DNA of 64,000 bases. Source: Centroberyx gerrardi (Eukaryota > Chordata > Actinopteri > Beryciformes > Berycidae). How positions within the stretch are numbered: position 1 is the first letter of the stretch; every line of letters begins with the position of its first letter. The position numbers were made by a program, and so were the translations under genes. Shown here in pieces: positions 41,201 through 53,778 of this stretch. The notes under the pieces are model-generated. The model was not told the origin of the DNA. It was given only the letters and a program-made list of their open reading frames with translations, and did no database searches. The stretch lies in NCBI RefSeq assembly GCF_048128805.1, contig NC_136010.1, forward strand, positions 19,968,980 to 20,032,979. The letters run 5' to 3'.

Positions 41201-42104
41201 TTTAAATACACTGTTTAACTGTGTTTAGCAGGTATTTTACAGCAGCTTTGACTCAGCCAATCAGAAGTGAGGACCAAAACTGTCCATTTTATACGGGTCA
41301 TTAAAACTTGGCCAGCAATTTCATCCATATTACATCATCTGATTAGCATAGGAATTTAGATAGCAGGCCTCCTTAGACTGAGTAAAAGAGACAAGTTAAC
41401 ATTACAGACGTGAAGTGAGTAAGGAAAGTACGGGAACTACGAGAGACATCCTTATTAAATAGCATCATTACAGCTAATATCCTTCCAAGTGATAGAGATC
41501 CATTGTGGCTGGCAACTCTCTCGCAACCCTGACACAAGCATCAGCAGCTCAATGAATAATTAAATTAGCATGTTGAAGAAGACTAGGGACCAGAATCGAT
41601 GAATGTGTGTGTGTGTGTGTGTGCGTGTGTGTGTATTAAATACGATTGATCACAACAGTACCTGATGAATTCTAGGTAATATATTGATTGCTACCGGTTT
41701 TTTTTTTTTTCAAGCAAAGAGTTGGAAGCAGGCTATTTGCCCGCTGGCCTCTAACAACCCCAGCCTCCTGGAAAGCCAGTCCCTAAAGAAATTAAATGTC
41801 ACATCTTCTATACAGCATACTTAGCAGTGAAATTGGATTTCTCTGTGTGTTGTTTGTCCCCAGCTAGAAAATGCAGGGATGGAGAGAGGCAGGGGTAAAG
41901 CAGCAGGGATAAAGAAAGGAAGTAAACAGTGTGGCTTTCTAAAGGAAATTGAAACCTGATTGCAGTGTGGTAAGTCTTGCACAGCTGGATGTTGGTGCTG
42001 AGCGTGAGGGCAACTAGGCATACAGGGAAACAGCTTCCCCTTCGCTAAAAGCACAATAGTAACCAGGAAGAGGGAGGAAGAATGAATTGGCCAAAGACCG
42101 GGGA

Positions 42105-42144
<40 letters not shown>

Positions 42145-43370
42145 GGGAAGGAGGGCAGAGTCACTGGCATCGAGGCTGAGGGCCAGAGTTGACAGATATT
42201 TAACAGACGTCAAGCGGGCATAGCAGAGTTAGGAGTGTCACTCTATGAGGCCAAAGGGGGGCAGCCGCAGCATAATCAGCTGTTTATGATTTGTTAACAA
42301 ACCCAGAGGTCCTGCTCATAATTTCACATTATGAAGCTAGCGGAGACAGTACGTTATTGTCTGTGTGTGTGTGTGATAAACAGACGGGACGCCTGTGTAC
42401 GTGCGAGGCAGAGAGAGAGTGAGAGCATGTGTCCCGGGGAGGCAGGAGTGAATTCTAATGTGGCTGCCAACGACATGTCATAAATCCTCCAGATCGTTCT
42501 GCTCGTCTCCCCCCCATTACTACCCGCCCCCTCCCCAGATTAAACACCCAGAAGACTCGTGCGTTCGTGTGGGATTCACTGACAATGGCACCGTGCGGAG
42601 ATTACAACGCCCGTTGCGTGAGGACGGATATTGGTAGCTATTGTATGCTGCAAGACGCACAATATGAGGGGGATAATAGCATCCCTCCCTATCCCATTGT
42701 TTACGCCTCACAAGCATTTCTTTACAGTTTCTCAATGTGCTGCGTTTGATACCAGCAAACAGTGGTGGCTTGATGCAGAGTGCAGACACAACTGGCCTGG
42801 TGTTTTATTTGTCCCTAAACTGCACCGCCTTGGCAGGTACCGCTCTGCTTGCCTCTCCCCATCAATCCCCCAAACCTCCATCTCATCTAAACGATCTCTC
42901 CTCCACTCTTTAAAATATATGGTTCCTCCTCTCTCTCCATCTCTCTCTCTCTCTCTCTCTCCTCTCACACACAAACATACAAACACACATGCACAAACCT
43001 GTCCAATTCACACAGGCTTGGAGGACAGACGGAGCCTTTTCCTGTAGGAAATCAGCTTCCACTTGTTCCTATGAGGCCCCATCCCTAACACACCTCCGAC
43101 TATACCCTCTTATCAAAACCCATTTATTTTCACCCACCAGGCACAAACTGTCCCTAAAGCCTCAAGAGCTAATACGAAATCCAGAGAAGCCTTTTAACTT
43201 TTACCCACAGCCCGCTCATCCATTTCTCCCCACTGCAGCTCTCTCCTTTTAGCATCTCTGTCATTCTTTTATGCCCATTCTGATTGATTTCGATTGGGCA
43301 GGCTATGTAAGGGCAAATGGTGCATATCACATTTTTCTCCCCTTCTCCTCTGCTAGTGGCTTTCTCCCCT

Positions 43371-43406
<36 letters not shown>

Positions 43407-43532
43407 TCTCTTTCTCTCTCATTCTCTGCCATTCTCAGCAGCATGCCGCTCCTCTTCCGAATAAGGAAGCTGGCGCTGGCTGCAAACTGCTTCAGTCAGC
43501 ACAAAACCCCCAGAGATAGACAGAAAAAAAAA

Positions 43533-43565
<33 letters not shown>

Positions 43566-44185
43566 GAAGAATGAGAGAGAGGAAGAGGGAGCTAGAAAGA
43601 GAGCAAAAGAGGGGGAGAATGGAGGAATATCCCCCACGCGCACAAAATACCAGCCATGCCCACACACACATACACACACACACACACACAAACACACACA
43701 ATATACGCATGAATCCAGGTGACATATCCGCTGTCTCTGACTCCTATGAGTGTGCATACATCCCCTCGCTCACACTGAGCATGCAGATGAGGATAGACAA
43801 TTCCTGCTGATACCATAGGAAGTATGCTAATGACATGGCATAAATCAACCAAACCCACCCATAAATTGGGCAAACATCTGAACCTCATCTTTCTCTACCC
43901 GGTTTTTGATATCTGATAACTGATATATCGTGTATTAACCACTAAATAATTCAGTTAAGCTGAATGTGCTGTGTGTTTATGATAAATGCTTTAACACAGC
44001 AACAGGCTCGCACACACACACACACCCCACCCCCACCCCCCTCCACACACACACACACACACACACACCTACACACACTCACACACAGAGAGAATATGAT
44101 ACGCAGTGATTAGAGCAAAAGCAGATCTTTGAAAGAAGGACCCAGAGAGGTAGGGGAAATTCAAAGAGAGACCGAGAGAGAGAGA

Positions 44186-44227
<42 letters not shown>

Positions 44228-47200
44228 ATTCTAAACAACAGCAAAAATCTGTGCTGGGATTTTTAATAAAAATATGTGGGGGAAAAAAATGTGCTGAGAG
44301 CTTTTTTCCTCCTAATTCTGTTTTCTTCCCTCCCCCATTACTTGCACATTACGCGTCTTGCCTGCCCTTTGAGGGAAAGAGTCAACTATTTATTAAGCGC
44401 GCGGGTATTTACAGAGTGGGAGGACCGGCGGGGAGGAGAAGAGAGGCTATATGGCGCTGGGTTGTTTTTTTTTGTGTGTCTATACCATCGATGTGAATAG
44501 ACGCTTATCTCAAACCAGCTGGAGATTGCGAATTTGACTCTCGTAAGCGCCTCATTAAAATTCCCCACCAAACTAGCAGGGCGATTTCATTACTGCAGCT
44601 CCAACTTTGCCGCTCCATCTCCCTGATCTCCCCTTCCCCCCTTCTCTCCGCTCTCCACATCAAACTGATCACTCACCCTAAGCTTTCCTGTAACCCCCTC
44701 TGCACCTTCCACCATCAGCCACTTTAATATTCGACTCCTCACATGTTATCTCAGTCGTTTTGGCTGTCTGCGTTGTAGAGCTACGGACTGCTGCAGTAGC
44801 AGAATCGGTCCCCCTCCTCCTCCTCCTGTTCCTCCTCCTCCTCCTCCTTCCTGTACTCTCTCTTCCCCTCTGTTGTTTCTTTGGGGTCCCCCTCCTCCCT
44901 CCCTCCCTCCTCTCCCTCATACTCTGTAAGATGTGATTAGAATGCATGTCACCGTTGTTTCACAGCCACCAGTGGTCCGCCAGACAAGTAGAGGGCTGTG
45001 AGCGGGAACAGATTGGCTTTGATATTAGGGGATGATTTATGGTCCTGCATGTTCTCTGAAGTTAAAATGCTTGACAGTCCCTTTCTGGCACAGTTCAGAA
45101 TCAACTTACTGTTTTACATGATTAAATGCTGTGGCAATAAATCTTTCCTGACCATAGATTCGGACAAAACTTACCGGTCGAATGTTATGCGCCAAGAGGA
45201 CAAACCTCTTGTCTGCGGACACGTGGAATTTAGTGCTGGTCAGATCCTATAGAAAAAAGACAACATATCATCAGATACTTCGATGTGGCCTGCGGCGAAT
45301 CTAAACCTCTAAGTGTGACACACTATTTGGGCAAAAATCGTCTCATTGCATCATGTATGTCTGGGGAAGCTCTATTTGCTTGTTGGTATTCATGCACAAA
45401 AACATCTTTTTCTGGGATTAACAGCAGCGGCGGAGACGCTACAGCAAATCGCAACTCAGGGGAGCAAAAAGAGGAGCGACTTCATCTCAACCTGACAACA
45501 CAACCCTGCTTAAGCTCCTCGGCAATGACCCATATAAGTCTGTCAGTGTCGCGCAGAGGCGGCGTTCAAAATGATGCCCTTGCTTGGAAAATCTCTTTGA
45601 AGCCACATGTTGAGGGCTCAAACACAGCAGCCGGATCGGGGGGGAAAAAGCGGTTTATTCTGTCACTCTGCCACTGCATATACAAGGCTCTATTTGTCTC
45701 AACAGGGGGATGTGTAACAGGGGGGCTCTATATTCCCTCTCCATCTGGAAGCACCTCTCTATTGACCAGTCCATTTGTCCAGCTGTCTGTATATATGAGG
45801 CAATCAATAGTGAGATCTACCCTTTTGGCAGTAACTCACCAGGGAGCTGTTGTCCAGCAGGGTAGCGGTGAGGTTGCTGTTGAGGCTGAACGACAGCACA
45901 TGTCCTTCTCTGGTGCGCAGAGCCACTTCGTTTTCTGACAGGGACAAGACAGTTGAGGAGGAGAAAGTCCTGTGTTATTAGAGTTATGACAGAAATCCAC
46001 AGAGGCCATGATGCTGGCTGCCTCTGCAAACCCACGGCTCTGTTTCAGGTGAGATAATTAAAAGTGGCTTGCGACTGACACAGGCACTTTGTCAGTCAGA
46101 GGTAATCTATACATCAGCACAGGGGAAATAGACTTTTACCGTTCAACCATGCCACACGGGGGTCATGAACTTTGAACTCCTCGCTCTCCAGATCCTCCAT
46201 GGTGAGACGGGAACGGAGTAACAAGTGGGACTCATCTTCGGAGAGAGAGAGAGAGAGAGAGAGAGGCAGAAGTTAAAGAAACTCCTCGCTTTTCACTTTT
46301 CAGCGCATAACGAGAATTATCTTCTATTTACAGAGAAGCAAAGCCTGGGCATGTTTGCAGTGTTTTGCTTCAGTCTTGGTTTCTTTTGGCATATTTTGAA
46401 TGTGCTTGTTGATATGTTTGTAACGTTTGTAAGAAATGTTTGCCTGCCTGCATTATCCTCCCTTTAATCCCCACACTACAACTCCACTCCACTTCTTTGC
46501 CTTTATTCTTTCCCACTTCTCTTCGCCCCCATTTTTTTTTCATTGCTGTCTCTCCCCCCCCCCCCCCCCCCAGTTCTTTCCATTCTCTTACCGGGTGTGA
46601 GGAGGATGACGGAGAGGATGACCAGGGACATGACGGCCACGATCACCACCATGGCAATTCCTATGCCCTTCCAGTTCCGTGGTGGACCACCTGAACCACC
46701 CAGGTCCTGACAGATAAAAGAATACACACACACACACATGTGCACGCACACACACACAGAGTGATGAGTGTGAGCACAGCCGAGGGAGAGAACATTAGTG
46801 CTGCTTCATTTCCACGGTCGCACAGAATTTTCTCTCCGACAGGCATATCAGTACAGTGAGTCTCTGGAGGATTGAGACCAGTTTTCACCGTGGCAGAAAT
46901 CTACCTGAATTACACTCATTTTCCTTAAAAGTGGTGCATAAAAAACTTTGCAAATGAGAAATTAGACTTTAATTGCAGGCAGCAATTTTTAGTCATACCA
47001 TAATCCCTCTCCACAGCCGCCTCATTTCACCTGTTACATTACTAATGGGCCGTGTGGTAAGGCTGAGAAGGAGGGATATGGACAAAATGATCATGAAATG
47101 TGTGGCGCCTAAAAAAATGTGCTTCAAAGATAAAGCCTTTGTCGAATTCATCTGCAAAGAGCCGCTTTGGGAGATCAAGATGTACTGAACTGATTTGGAG

Positions 47201-50200
47201 GAAATTCTTGATGCGGCGATAAAAAATAAGCAAAAGCAGATGGGACGAAATAGCGATATGATGAATTATAGACAGAATAGCTCAGCTGCAGTTGCCAGGA
47301 GAGGGAAAGCTTCAAGTTAAGGCTCAGTTCCTCGCACATCCTCCTCCTTAACGCCATCAGGGGGAACTGATGGAATGAGATTGCGACAGTATCAGTCACA
47401 ATTAAACACAATTGCGCGCCGTTCCCGGGCTGCGCTCCACTCCCTCGTAATGAGAGGCTGGCATCGCCGGAGCCACATGCCCACTGGAGTGTGAGAGTTC
47501 AATCACAGAGCAGCCATAAAGCTCAGCCTTCATAATGGCCGCCCACCCCTTGGCTTAACCCTCGCAGCCTCGCCTCTCCCTGTCACCTTCCTCCGGGCCT
47601 TGGAGAGCGGAGGAGAGCAGGGAAGGAGGAGGAGGAGGAGGAGGAGGAGGAGGAGGGGTGGGGGGCATCTATGCGGTTCAGTGGTCAACAGATTGCTGCT
47701 CCTCCGCGCTCCCTGGGTGCCACCAGCTGTCCCTGAGTCTGTGCTATCAGCCACAGTTGCCCCCATACATCCCCCCCCCCCCCGCCCCCCCCCCCCCCCC
47801 CCCCCCCCCCCCACATCCACACACCCACACACTCCTATACTGTCCTTGACCATGTGACTCGAACCCCCCCGGCACTGGGTGTAGATATGAAACAGTGTTG
47901 AAAACATGACCGCGTACTCAGGACACTTCAAAATGTCAGAAAACTCAATTCCAAAACAGAAAGCATGGTAGCAATTGAAGATTAAAGGTCACCTCACTTG
48001 AGCCAGAAACAGTGGGGGACACACATTTTCTCACCTTACTTTACGGCTTCATGCACTGCTTATTTTGTTCAGCACTAACCCTCGATACACATTTCTTCTT
48101 TTTTTTTTTTATCAATCTGAGAATTCATTTCAGAAAATCCTCACCTGCTATTCCAAGGTGGCTTACTTTCAACCCGAGATGTATGAGAGTCAGACAAGAG
48201 CTCGGCTATATCTTGACTAGTTGCCAACACGGGACTCCTGCCAAGGTCTCATCTTTAATAGATCTCCTTGGCTGCGGTATCATAACACGTTCAAATTAAA
48301 ACCACTACCAGTTGCACCAACAGGGACGTCTTTTAAGTGATGTTTCAGCTCCCAGTGCAGGCCGGAGCTGTTGGGCAGGCGATTGATGTGCGAGTCTCCC
48401 CGTATCTACTGCCCTCTACAACACTGTGTTTTATCTCATCCTCTTGCCCTCTCGCCGCACAATCTCTCTGCTACAGTGAACCACCATCATTCCATCTGAA
48501 AAAGTTATGTAAGACACTCTATGGAGGCTAGGGGAGTGCTAGAAAATTGTGCAATCAATATTGCAATACATTCAATACTGACAATATACTGTATCGTCTA
48601 CAGTTTCTGTATGATTGAACTATAAAGCACATTTTTTTTCTGGAAGTGAAACCAAGTGTGGAGAGGCAGCTGCTAGTGGCACTAAGCAATTTGTATATAT
48701 TGCTTTATATATTTGTATATTTGATGATTAAATGTTTGAAAGTGGCTGTTTCTAATGGTAAAATCTAATTTAGACTCTTTTTCACGCCACAGATTTGCAA
48801 TATGCTGTACAGAATTGCAGTCATCTGAGGATTACAGTATCATAACACATATATTGAAAGATCCCTCGCAATTCCCAGGTCTCATGGATCCCATAGCAGG
48901 AGGGGACACTTTAAATGAAATTCCTCCGCTCGGCTGATTCCACCACAGACAGTGTTTTCATTTGCAAGTCCTCTCTCTAATTACTGAGTGCAACATGCGA
49001 GCCCAAACATCCTTCTTAATGGGATGCACAGCTCCCATCGTTCCCCTGAGCTCACACATTAGACTACACTTCCAATTAAGGTCGCATCGTTGTAAGATAG
49101 ACAGGGAGAATCCGCATTGGGTGAATGAGGAGTTTTGTCACACTTGCAAATGAGGCACAGATATGAAGAGCAGAATCCCCAGAGTGAATGTGAGGAGAGC
49201 TGCCACCACTGGCTGGCTGCTGGTCGCATTGCATGTGGGATCTAATACAGCACAAACTGCTGGCACAGGTGAACGGATGAGGAATCGGGCTGTGTGACAG
49301 ACCCGGCTTGTCTCAGTCAGCAACCTGATGGACAAGAGATTATATCTCATAGCAGATTTTCTGCTGAGCCACATCAAAAATGAATCACACATAGATCTTC
49401 CTCACTGAGCCATCTATCCCATCCAGCCTACTTGATCCCACGGGAGCTGAAGAAGAAGCCTTGATGAGGTGTCACTCAAACACAAAGGGACTCAAGAATG
49501 CAAATCAAAGCTCTTTATGTTTATGGATAACTCTCACTTGAAGGAACGCCGCTGAGAGGGATTTTGGCAAACCATGCCGAATTGCATTAGAGAAAAGAGA
49601 GCTCCTACCTTTGCCAGCAGAGCTTGGGGAATTTCACTCAACCAAATGAAAGAATCGATAAGGTGTGCAGTTGAACAAGGTCCAGAGGGAAACAATTAAT
49701 GCAGCCTGTAAAGGGGACTTTTAGATAGACAGACCACTGGAGAGCACTGTTTCTTGCAAAGTATGACACCTCCTTGCGGATTACCGGGACCTTTTCTGAC
49801 CTTTCCACCATCTCCACTCAGAAACCCGTACTCAACGGACTGGAACTGTTTTTCAAATTCAACACAGACAGATTTCAGCTAACTGGATCCTTTTTTCAGA
49901 GCAAAGCCCACAAAATCAAACACCTCTAATTGTATTGATTGAGTTCACACACTATAAAGGAAGCCACACCAAGCACAATTACTCAATCCACACACTATGC
50001 ACCACAACTAGGTTGTGGACAATCCAGGCGGTGCTAAGAATTCATAAATTAGGCTCAGGAGACCTCCTTAACTCCATCTTCTCTGTCTTTGAGGCGAGGA
50101 GAACCCAACAATAAATCACTTGCGTAGGAATCAGAGAACCAATGCAGGCGTAGTCTTCAGGGATACAGATTCTCGATTTGCATTCCTCTCACCTCCCTTT

Positions 50201-52951
50201 AACATCAGGCTATGATATTTACTACACACATGACATTGGCAGAGGCATCAGTAAAATAACCACCAACATGAAAAGAGAGGGAACTATGTATTGGCAGATA
50301 CATATAGCCTTCAATATATCCTATAAGCCCCTTATTTTAATGATTCATTGTAATTGCCCACAATGGAGAGCTGTAGATTAGCAAGTAACCCGCGCATGTA
50401 TTGCCTTGTCAATATCTCTCTGTGCCTCATTTAAAATGGAGGTTATCGTTAAAGTGGGCTGTAACTTCAGCTTAGTTTGAATAGATGGTAACCAACCTGC
50501 TGAAGTAAATGAGATACCAAAGCTTGATTTCTATCTAGGCTATCTTTTATCACATCCAGAAGAATTGCTGCACTCCTACTCACTGTGCCACCATGTCTCC
50601 CTTGTGCTCCCCATGTTAAAAGAGGCAGTAGGTGGTAAAGACACCATATGGGACTAAGTGGGCAGATTTTGTGCCCTCGAGGCTAACGCCAGACAATGCA
50701 GCACAAGCCTTAGTGAAATGAAAGACCCACCGCTTTAGCCTCCTCTGCTGCAGGGCTGCCCTACCGTCTTATTCTTTTCATGCTTCCCATCACGCATTAC
50801 AAAATTTACTGTACAAAAGGGTCCTGCGTAAGGAGGCTTTTCCTCAGTGAGTCCAGCCTCTCACAGTGGTTGGGTTTCTGCCTTGGGAAACAAGCAATGT
50901 CAGTGAAATGCATGTGGCAGAGCTTTGGGCAGCATGGCAGAGTTACACTGAAATATGACAGAGAAGAACATGTCGTTTTTACAGCAGGCCAAGATTCTGC
51001 ACAAACAAACTATTGGTTTCACAATATGCTCAACAAATGATACAATATACTGTACAATATACCAATCCACAATATCAGTGTTGAAGCTGAAATTGAAACA
51101 AAATTGCCTTTGAAAGAACTAATTAAATCAAGGTTGTTTTCTTCCTTAATACAAGGGATTAAATGAGCCAGAACAAAAAATATTATGTTACTGTGGCATG
51201 AAATTGTTATATTGCTTTGTTAATTGTATTTGGTTATGGCCATAATTGCCATCACAATACATTTTTCAGCTCAAACAATGCACTTTGAAACTATTGTATC
51301 ATGATGTCCCTAATGTTTTATTGTTACATTCCTCAAACAAACACATGACTGACAAGTAGCAACCCATAATATCTCTTCATCCACTGCTTCTACTCATCAG
51401 CGGGGAAAGACATAACAATTAGCAACACAACTGAGCAATAAAAATAATCCCTCATTGAAAATGAGCAAATGTGGTTTGCCTCATAAATTGCTTGGCTGTG
51501 TAAAGGGTATTGATTGGAGACAGGGGCATAAGACAGTGCGACATTTGCAGGCAATGGATCATCTGTAAGCCCCACAGCGTCATGTGGCTCTCTCAGGGAA
51601 ACGATAATGCTGCAGGATAATCTGAATACATCAAGACACCATTTCATCACATCAGTAGAACTGAGTCAGTGTGTCACATTATTTCAAACATCACTATGCC
51701 CAGTATCATACTACATATCACATTACAGAAAATACCCATGGAGCGTTTTTTTATATATATATATTTACTGTCAGTCCAGTCTCTCAAACACTTGCCTCCA
51801 CCTGCAGCTCTGAACTGAAAGATCTCTGGATTGAAACTCTCTCCCAAAGAAGGTGATGGTTTGTTGAGATCTGTCAGTTGGGCGATTTGACACAATTTCA
51901 AATTGTTGCACTGCACTGAAAATAGAGAGCATATCCACCACAATAGCTAATCTCTGGGCAGCGACTGACTCATCAGTGTGAGAAAGTTTTATTTAGCCTA
52001 AGCCCATAGTGAGAAGGAAACAAGGTGTAGATGTTAGTCATGTATCAGGATTTCAAACTTTCCTTGTCCAGAAATCCCATCCAAACAAAAGTGTAAACCC
52101 TGACTCATGACTAATTGATCTGCTGCAGCTTGATACTCGCTATCGATAATATCATACTAATACATGAATAACTACACCAAAAAACAATATTATTTTTAGG
52201 CATAGAAACCATCAATGAATCTTATGAGTCACCATGTAACATTTGCAATCAACATTCTGTGCCCACAATTTAGAGCGGGCATATGAACAGAGATGAACTC
52301 TACATGGCAATCTCTTTTCCAAAGACACCAACATCAAGTGCCAGAATCACTTTGGAGCTGTTATTACAACATGTTACAATAGAATTAGTAGACCATAATA
52401 AAATCATTTCTTAAACAACAATGCAGATGTGTGACTATAATTTCAGCATCAATTAAGAGTCTAAGGAGTGTAAGCAAAAAAATATATATGATAGTGGCTT
52501 ATCGTCATTCATTGCTCATTGACAATACACCTACACAGCAGAGGGATAATCAATCATACAGTGCAGGCTGTAGTTTTGAGCCCCTTTGTCACCATGCACG
52601 TCTAAGCATTAAACTGATGGGGACAGGCAGCTGGGAAAATCCTAATATCTTAGTGTTAGATGGAATAAATGAGGATTATTATTGATGCAGCAGATATCAT
52701 GTAATAAAAGTGTATCTGGGACAGAAATACAGGTTAAGAGTGAGAGGCACTGGACGTCGAGTTACTACACCAGCCAGCACCGCAGTGCACAAAGTCGAGC
52801 CTGTCCAGCAGATGGATATTGACGGAAGAAAGTCTGAATGGGCCACAAAAGGCTAAAACACACGCGCTAATCGATGATCACCGTTTTGTGTGGATATGTG
52901 AGGAATTCCCTTCTGCACAGCGGAGGATTTTACAGAATCTCCCTCGGCAGG

Positions 52952-53029
<78 letters not shown>

Positions 53030-53132
53030 TCTGTGAAAACCCAACCAGCGTGGACTTGGAATCTGAAGAAAAATAAATAAGGATTCAATAATTACTATAA
53101 TTAAAAAAAACACATACCAGCTCCGTGGTCAT
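32446..53132 (-). CDS. DPP6/DPP10-family inactive dipeptidyl peptidase-like membrane protein
   Basis: Type II membrane protein of the S9B family; DPP6 and DPP10 are non-enzymatic Kv4 channel partners, a role inferred here. Exons, minus strand: 53118-53132, 46592-46706, 46140-46235, 45840-45934, 45175-45246, 40681-40733, 39962-40043, 39337-39457, 39066-39220, 38869-38966, 38571-38694, 38149-38190, 37926-38030, 37111-37202, 36239-36286, 35228-35346, 35071-35118, 34646-34744, 33989-34055, 33573-33767, 33413-33467, 33184-33283, 32998-33056, 32786-32858, 32446-32663. They total 2,346 nt, or 781 residues. After a 19-residue tail comes one hydrophobic segment (about 20-41) preceded by NWKGIGIAM, as in DPP6/10. 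A beta-propeller region follows (NRAQNQS, TTGACSE), then an alpha/beta-hydrolase fold. The nucleophile motif GWSYGG of DPP4 is GKAFGG here (Ala633); Asp709 (HGTAD) and His741 (YPDEGH) remain. It resembles DPP10 in places and DPP6 in others. The 5-residue first exon (MTTEL) is the least certain part. Confidence 0.88.
32679..32710. repeat. (CA)n microsatellite beside a splice acceptor
   Basis: Read on the minus strand it is a TG tract ending about 15 bases before the acceptor of the last DPP-like exon (exon starts at 32663). Confidence 0.9.
35188..35219. repeat. (GT)n microsatellite
   Basis: About 16 GT units, just downstream of the donor of DPP-like exon 35228-35346 on the complementary sense. 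Confidence 0.9.
37400..37535. repeat. SINE-like dispersed repeat, copy 1
   Basis: Begins ATTCTTTATTTAGATAGTGA, continues through purine-rich 'gagagaggcacaaag' and 'gacacaggagagaaagc', then 'ggcaggatttgatcctgag', which resembles a tRNA B box (GGTTCGAATCC). A related start occurs at 58330. Probably a tRNA-derived fish SINE; borders are approximate. Confidence 0.45.
41605..41633. repeat. (GT)n microsatellite
   Basis: GT tract with one GC interruption. Confidence 0.85.
42103..42144. repeat. (AAAG)n microsatellite
   Basis: About ten tetranucleotide units, essentially uninterrupted. Confidence 0.9.
42935..42962. repeat. (CT)n microsatellite
   Basis: Pyrimidine dinucleotide tract. Confidence 0.85.
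43371..43420. repeat. (CT)n microsatellite
   Basis: Long TC tract with a few CC and TT interruptions. Confidence 0.9.
43539..43700. repeat. Paired (GA)n and (CA)n tracts
   Basis: GA tract at about 43539-43565, purine-rich sequence, then a CA tract at about 43660-43700. Confidence 0.85.
44010..44225. repeat. Compound (CA)n and (GA)n tracts
   Basis: CA tract with a C-rich interruption (44010-44088), then a long GA tract (about 44164-44225). Confidence 0.9.
46241..46265. repeat. (GA)n tract forming a polypyrimidine tract
   Basis: On the transcribed minus strand this is (TC)n and sits immediately upstream of the acceptor for DPP-like exon 46140-46235. It appears to supply the polypyrimidine tract. 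Confidence 0.85.
46551..46572. repeat. Poly-C run
   Basis: Long C homopolymer about 20 bp downstream, in the transcript sense, of the donor of the transmembrane exon. Its length is assembly-sensitive. Confidence 0.85.
47621..47656. repeat. (GGA)n microsatellite
   Basis: About twelve trinucleotide units. Confidence 0.9.
47770..47812. repeat. Long poly-C run with one G
   Basis: About 42 bases of C broken by a single G. Likely hard to sequence, so its length is unreliable. Confidence 0.9.
52952..53024. repeat. (CA)n microsatellite, about 36 units
   Basis: The longest pure dinucleotide CA tract in the window, about 95 bp from the donor of the proposed first DPP-like coding exon. Confidence 0.95.
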
Positions 53133-53282
53133 GTTTTGTTGAGTTGTGGCAATCATTGTGGTCCGCAACAAGCTGTGGCACCTCAGTCACGTTAAAACCC
53201 GCTCAGCAGCTGCACAGTGGTCTCGCAGCGCTTGTTCTCCATGCTCCGCTTCTTGCAAGTTTGTCTTCAGTGGGCTAGTGAT

Positions 53283-53346
53283 ATCTCTCTCTCTCTCTCT
53301 CTCTCTCTCCCCCCCCCCTTCTCACCCTCTCTCTCTCTCTCTCTCT
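53283..53346. repeat. (CT)n tracts
   Basis: Two CT runs separated by a C-rich stretch. They lie upstream of the DPP-like ATG, so on the transcribed strand they are GA-rich and may fall in the promoter or 5' UTR. Confidence 0.9.
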
Positions 53347-53778
53347 CCCCCCGTCTCTTTCTATCTCGTTCATTCATCCGCCTATTTCCAATCCACAGCC
53401 TAGCCTATTGATCAGCTGAGAAATTAATCAAGACACGGTGTTAGATATAGCCTGGCAACTTCAGCTGCTTCAGCATTCCTGTAAACATCCAACGTGGAGT
53501 TAACAAAAGGCAATAAAACATTCAGTGAATCATTAACAGCCTCGTTTAGTTTAGAAATAACATCTAGGAGCCTAACATGTAATAGCCTAATGTCATTAGT
53601 AGCCTAATGTCATTAGTGAACATACACTAATAGGCTATAAAATAAATTAATTCCATTAATATCACATAATTGTACTATAATCTAATATAATCCAGCCCAA
53701 TATAATATAATGTAATGCAATACACTATAATGGTTTTGTAATACAATATCCAGTAGCCTATATTGATATAATTGCCTC

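Larger units (their letters stand above)
40734..45174 (-). other. Large DPP-like intron rich in simple repeats
   Basis: No exon joins in frame here. The interval holds AAAG, CT, GA and CA tracts in unusual density between 42100 and 44230. Long open frames in this interval are read through these repeats and lack coding character. Confidence 0.6.
46707..53117 (-). other. DPP-like intron 1
   Basis: 6.4 kb between the proposed first coding exon and the transmembrane exon. It holds GGA, poly-C and CA repeats and probable dispersed repeats near 51000-51320. In DPP6 and DPP10 this position is where alternative first exons occur; another first exon could hide here, but I could not support one. Confidence 0.5.

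Noticed and set aside
43317-43888. Several Ser/Leu- or Arg/Glu-repeat frames
   Set aside because: They are translations of CT, GA and CA microsatellites and lack splice or start context.
42900-44230. CRISPR-like or other regular array
   Set aside because: The regularity is simple dinucleotide repetition with no unique spacers, and the genome is vertebrate.
45285-45938. 217-residue open frame on the plus strand
   Set aside because: No recognisable domain, and it runs antisense to DPP-like exon 45840-45934. It looks like a chance frame in intron sequence.
47530-47931. Glycine/leucine-rich frame that might be an alternative DPP-like first exon
   Set aside because: It is created by GGA and poly-C repeats, and I found no convincing donor joining in phase to the membrane exon.
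51000-51320. Possible dispersed repeat in DPP-like intron 1
   Set aside because: Phrases such as 'actattgtatcatgatgtcc' look familiar from fish repeats, but borders and family could not be supported.
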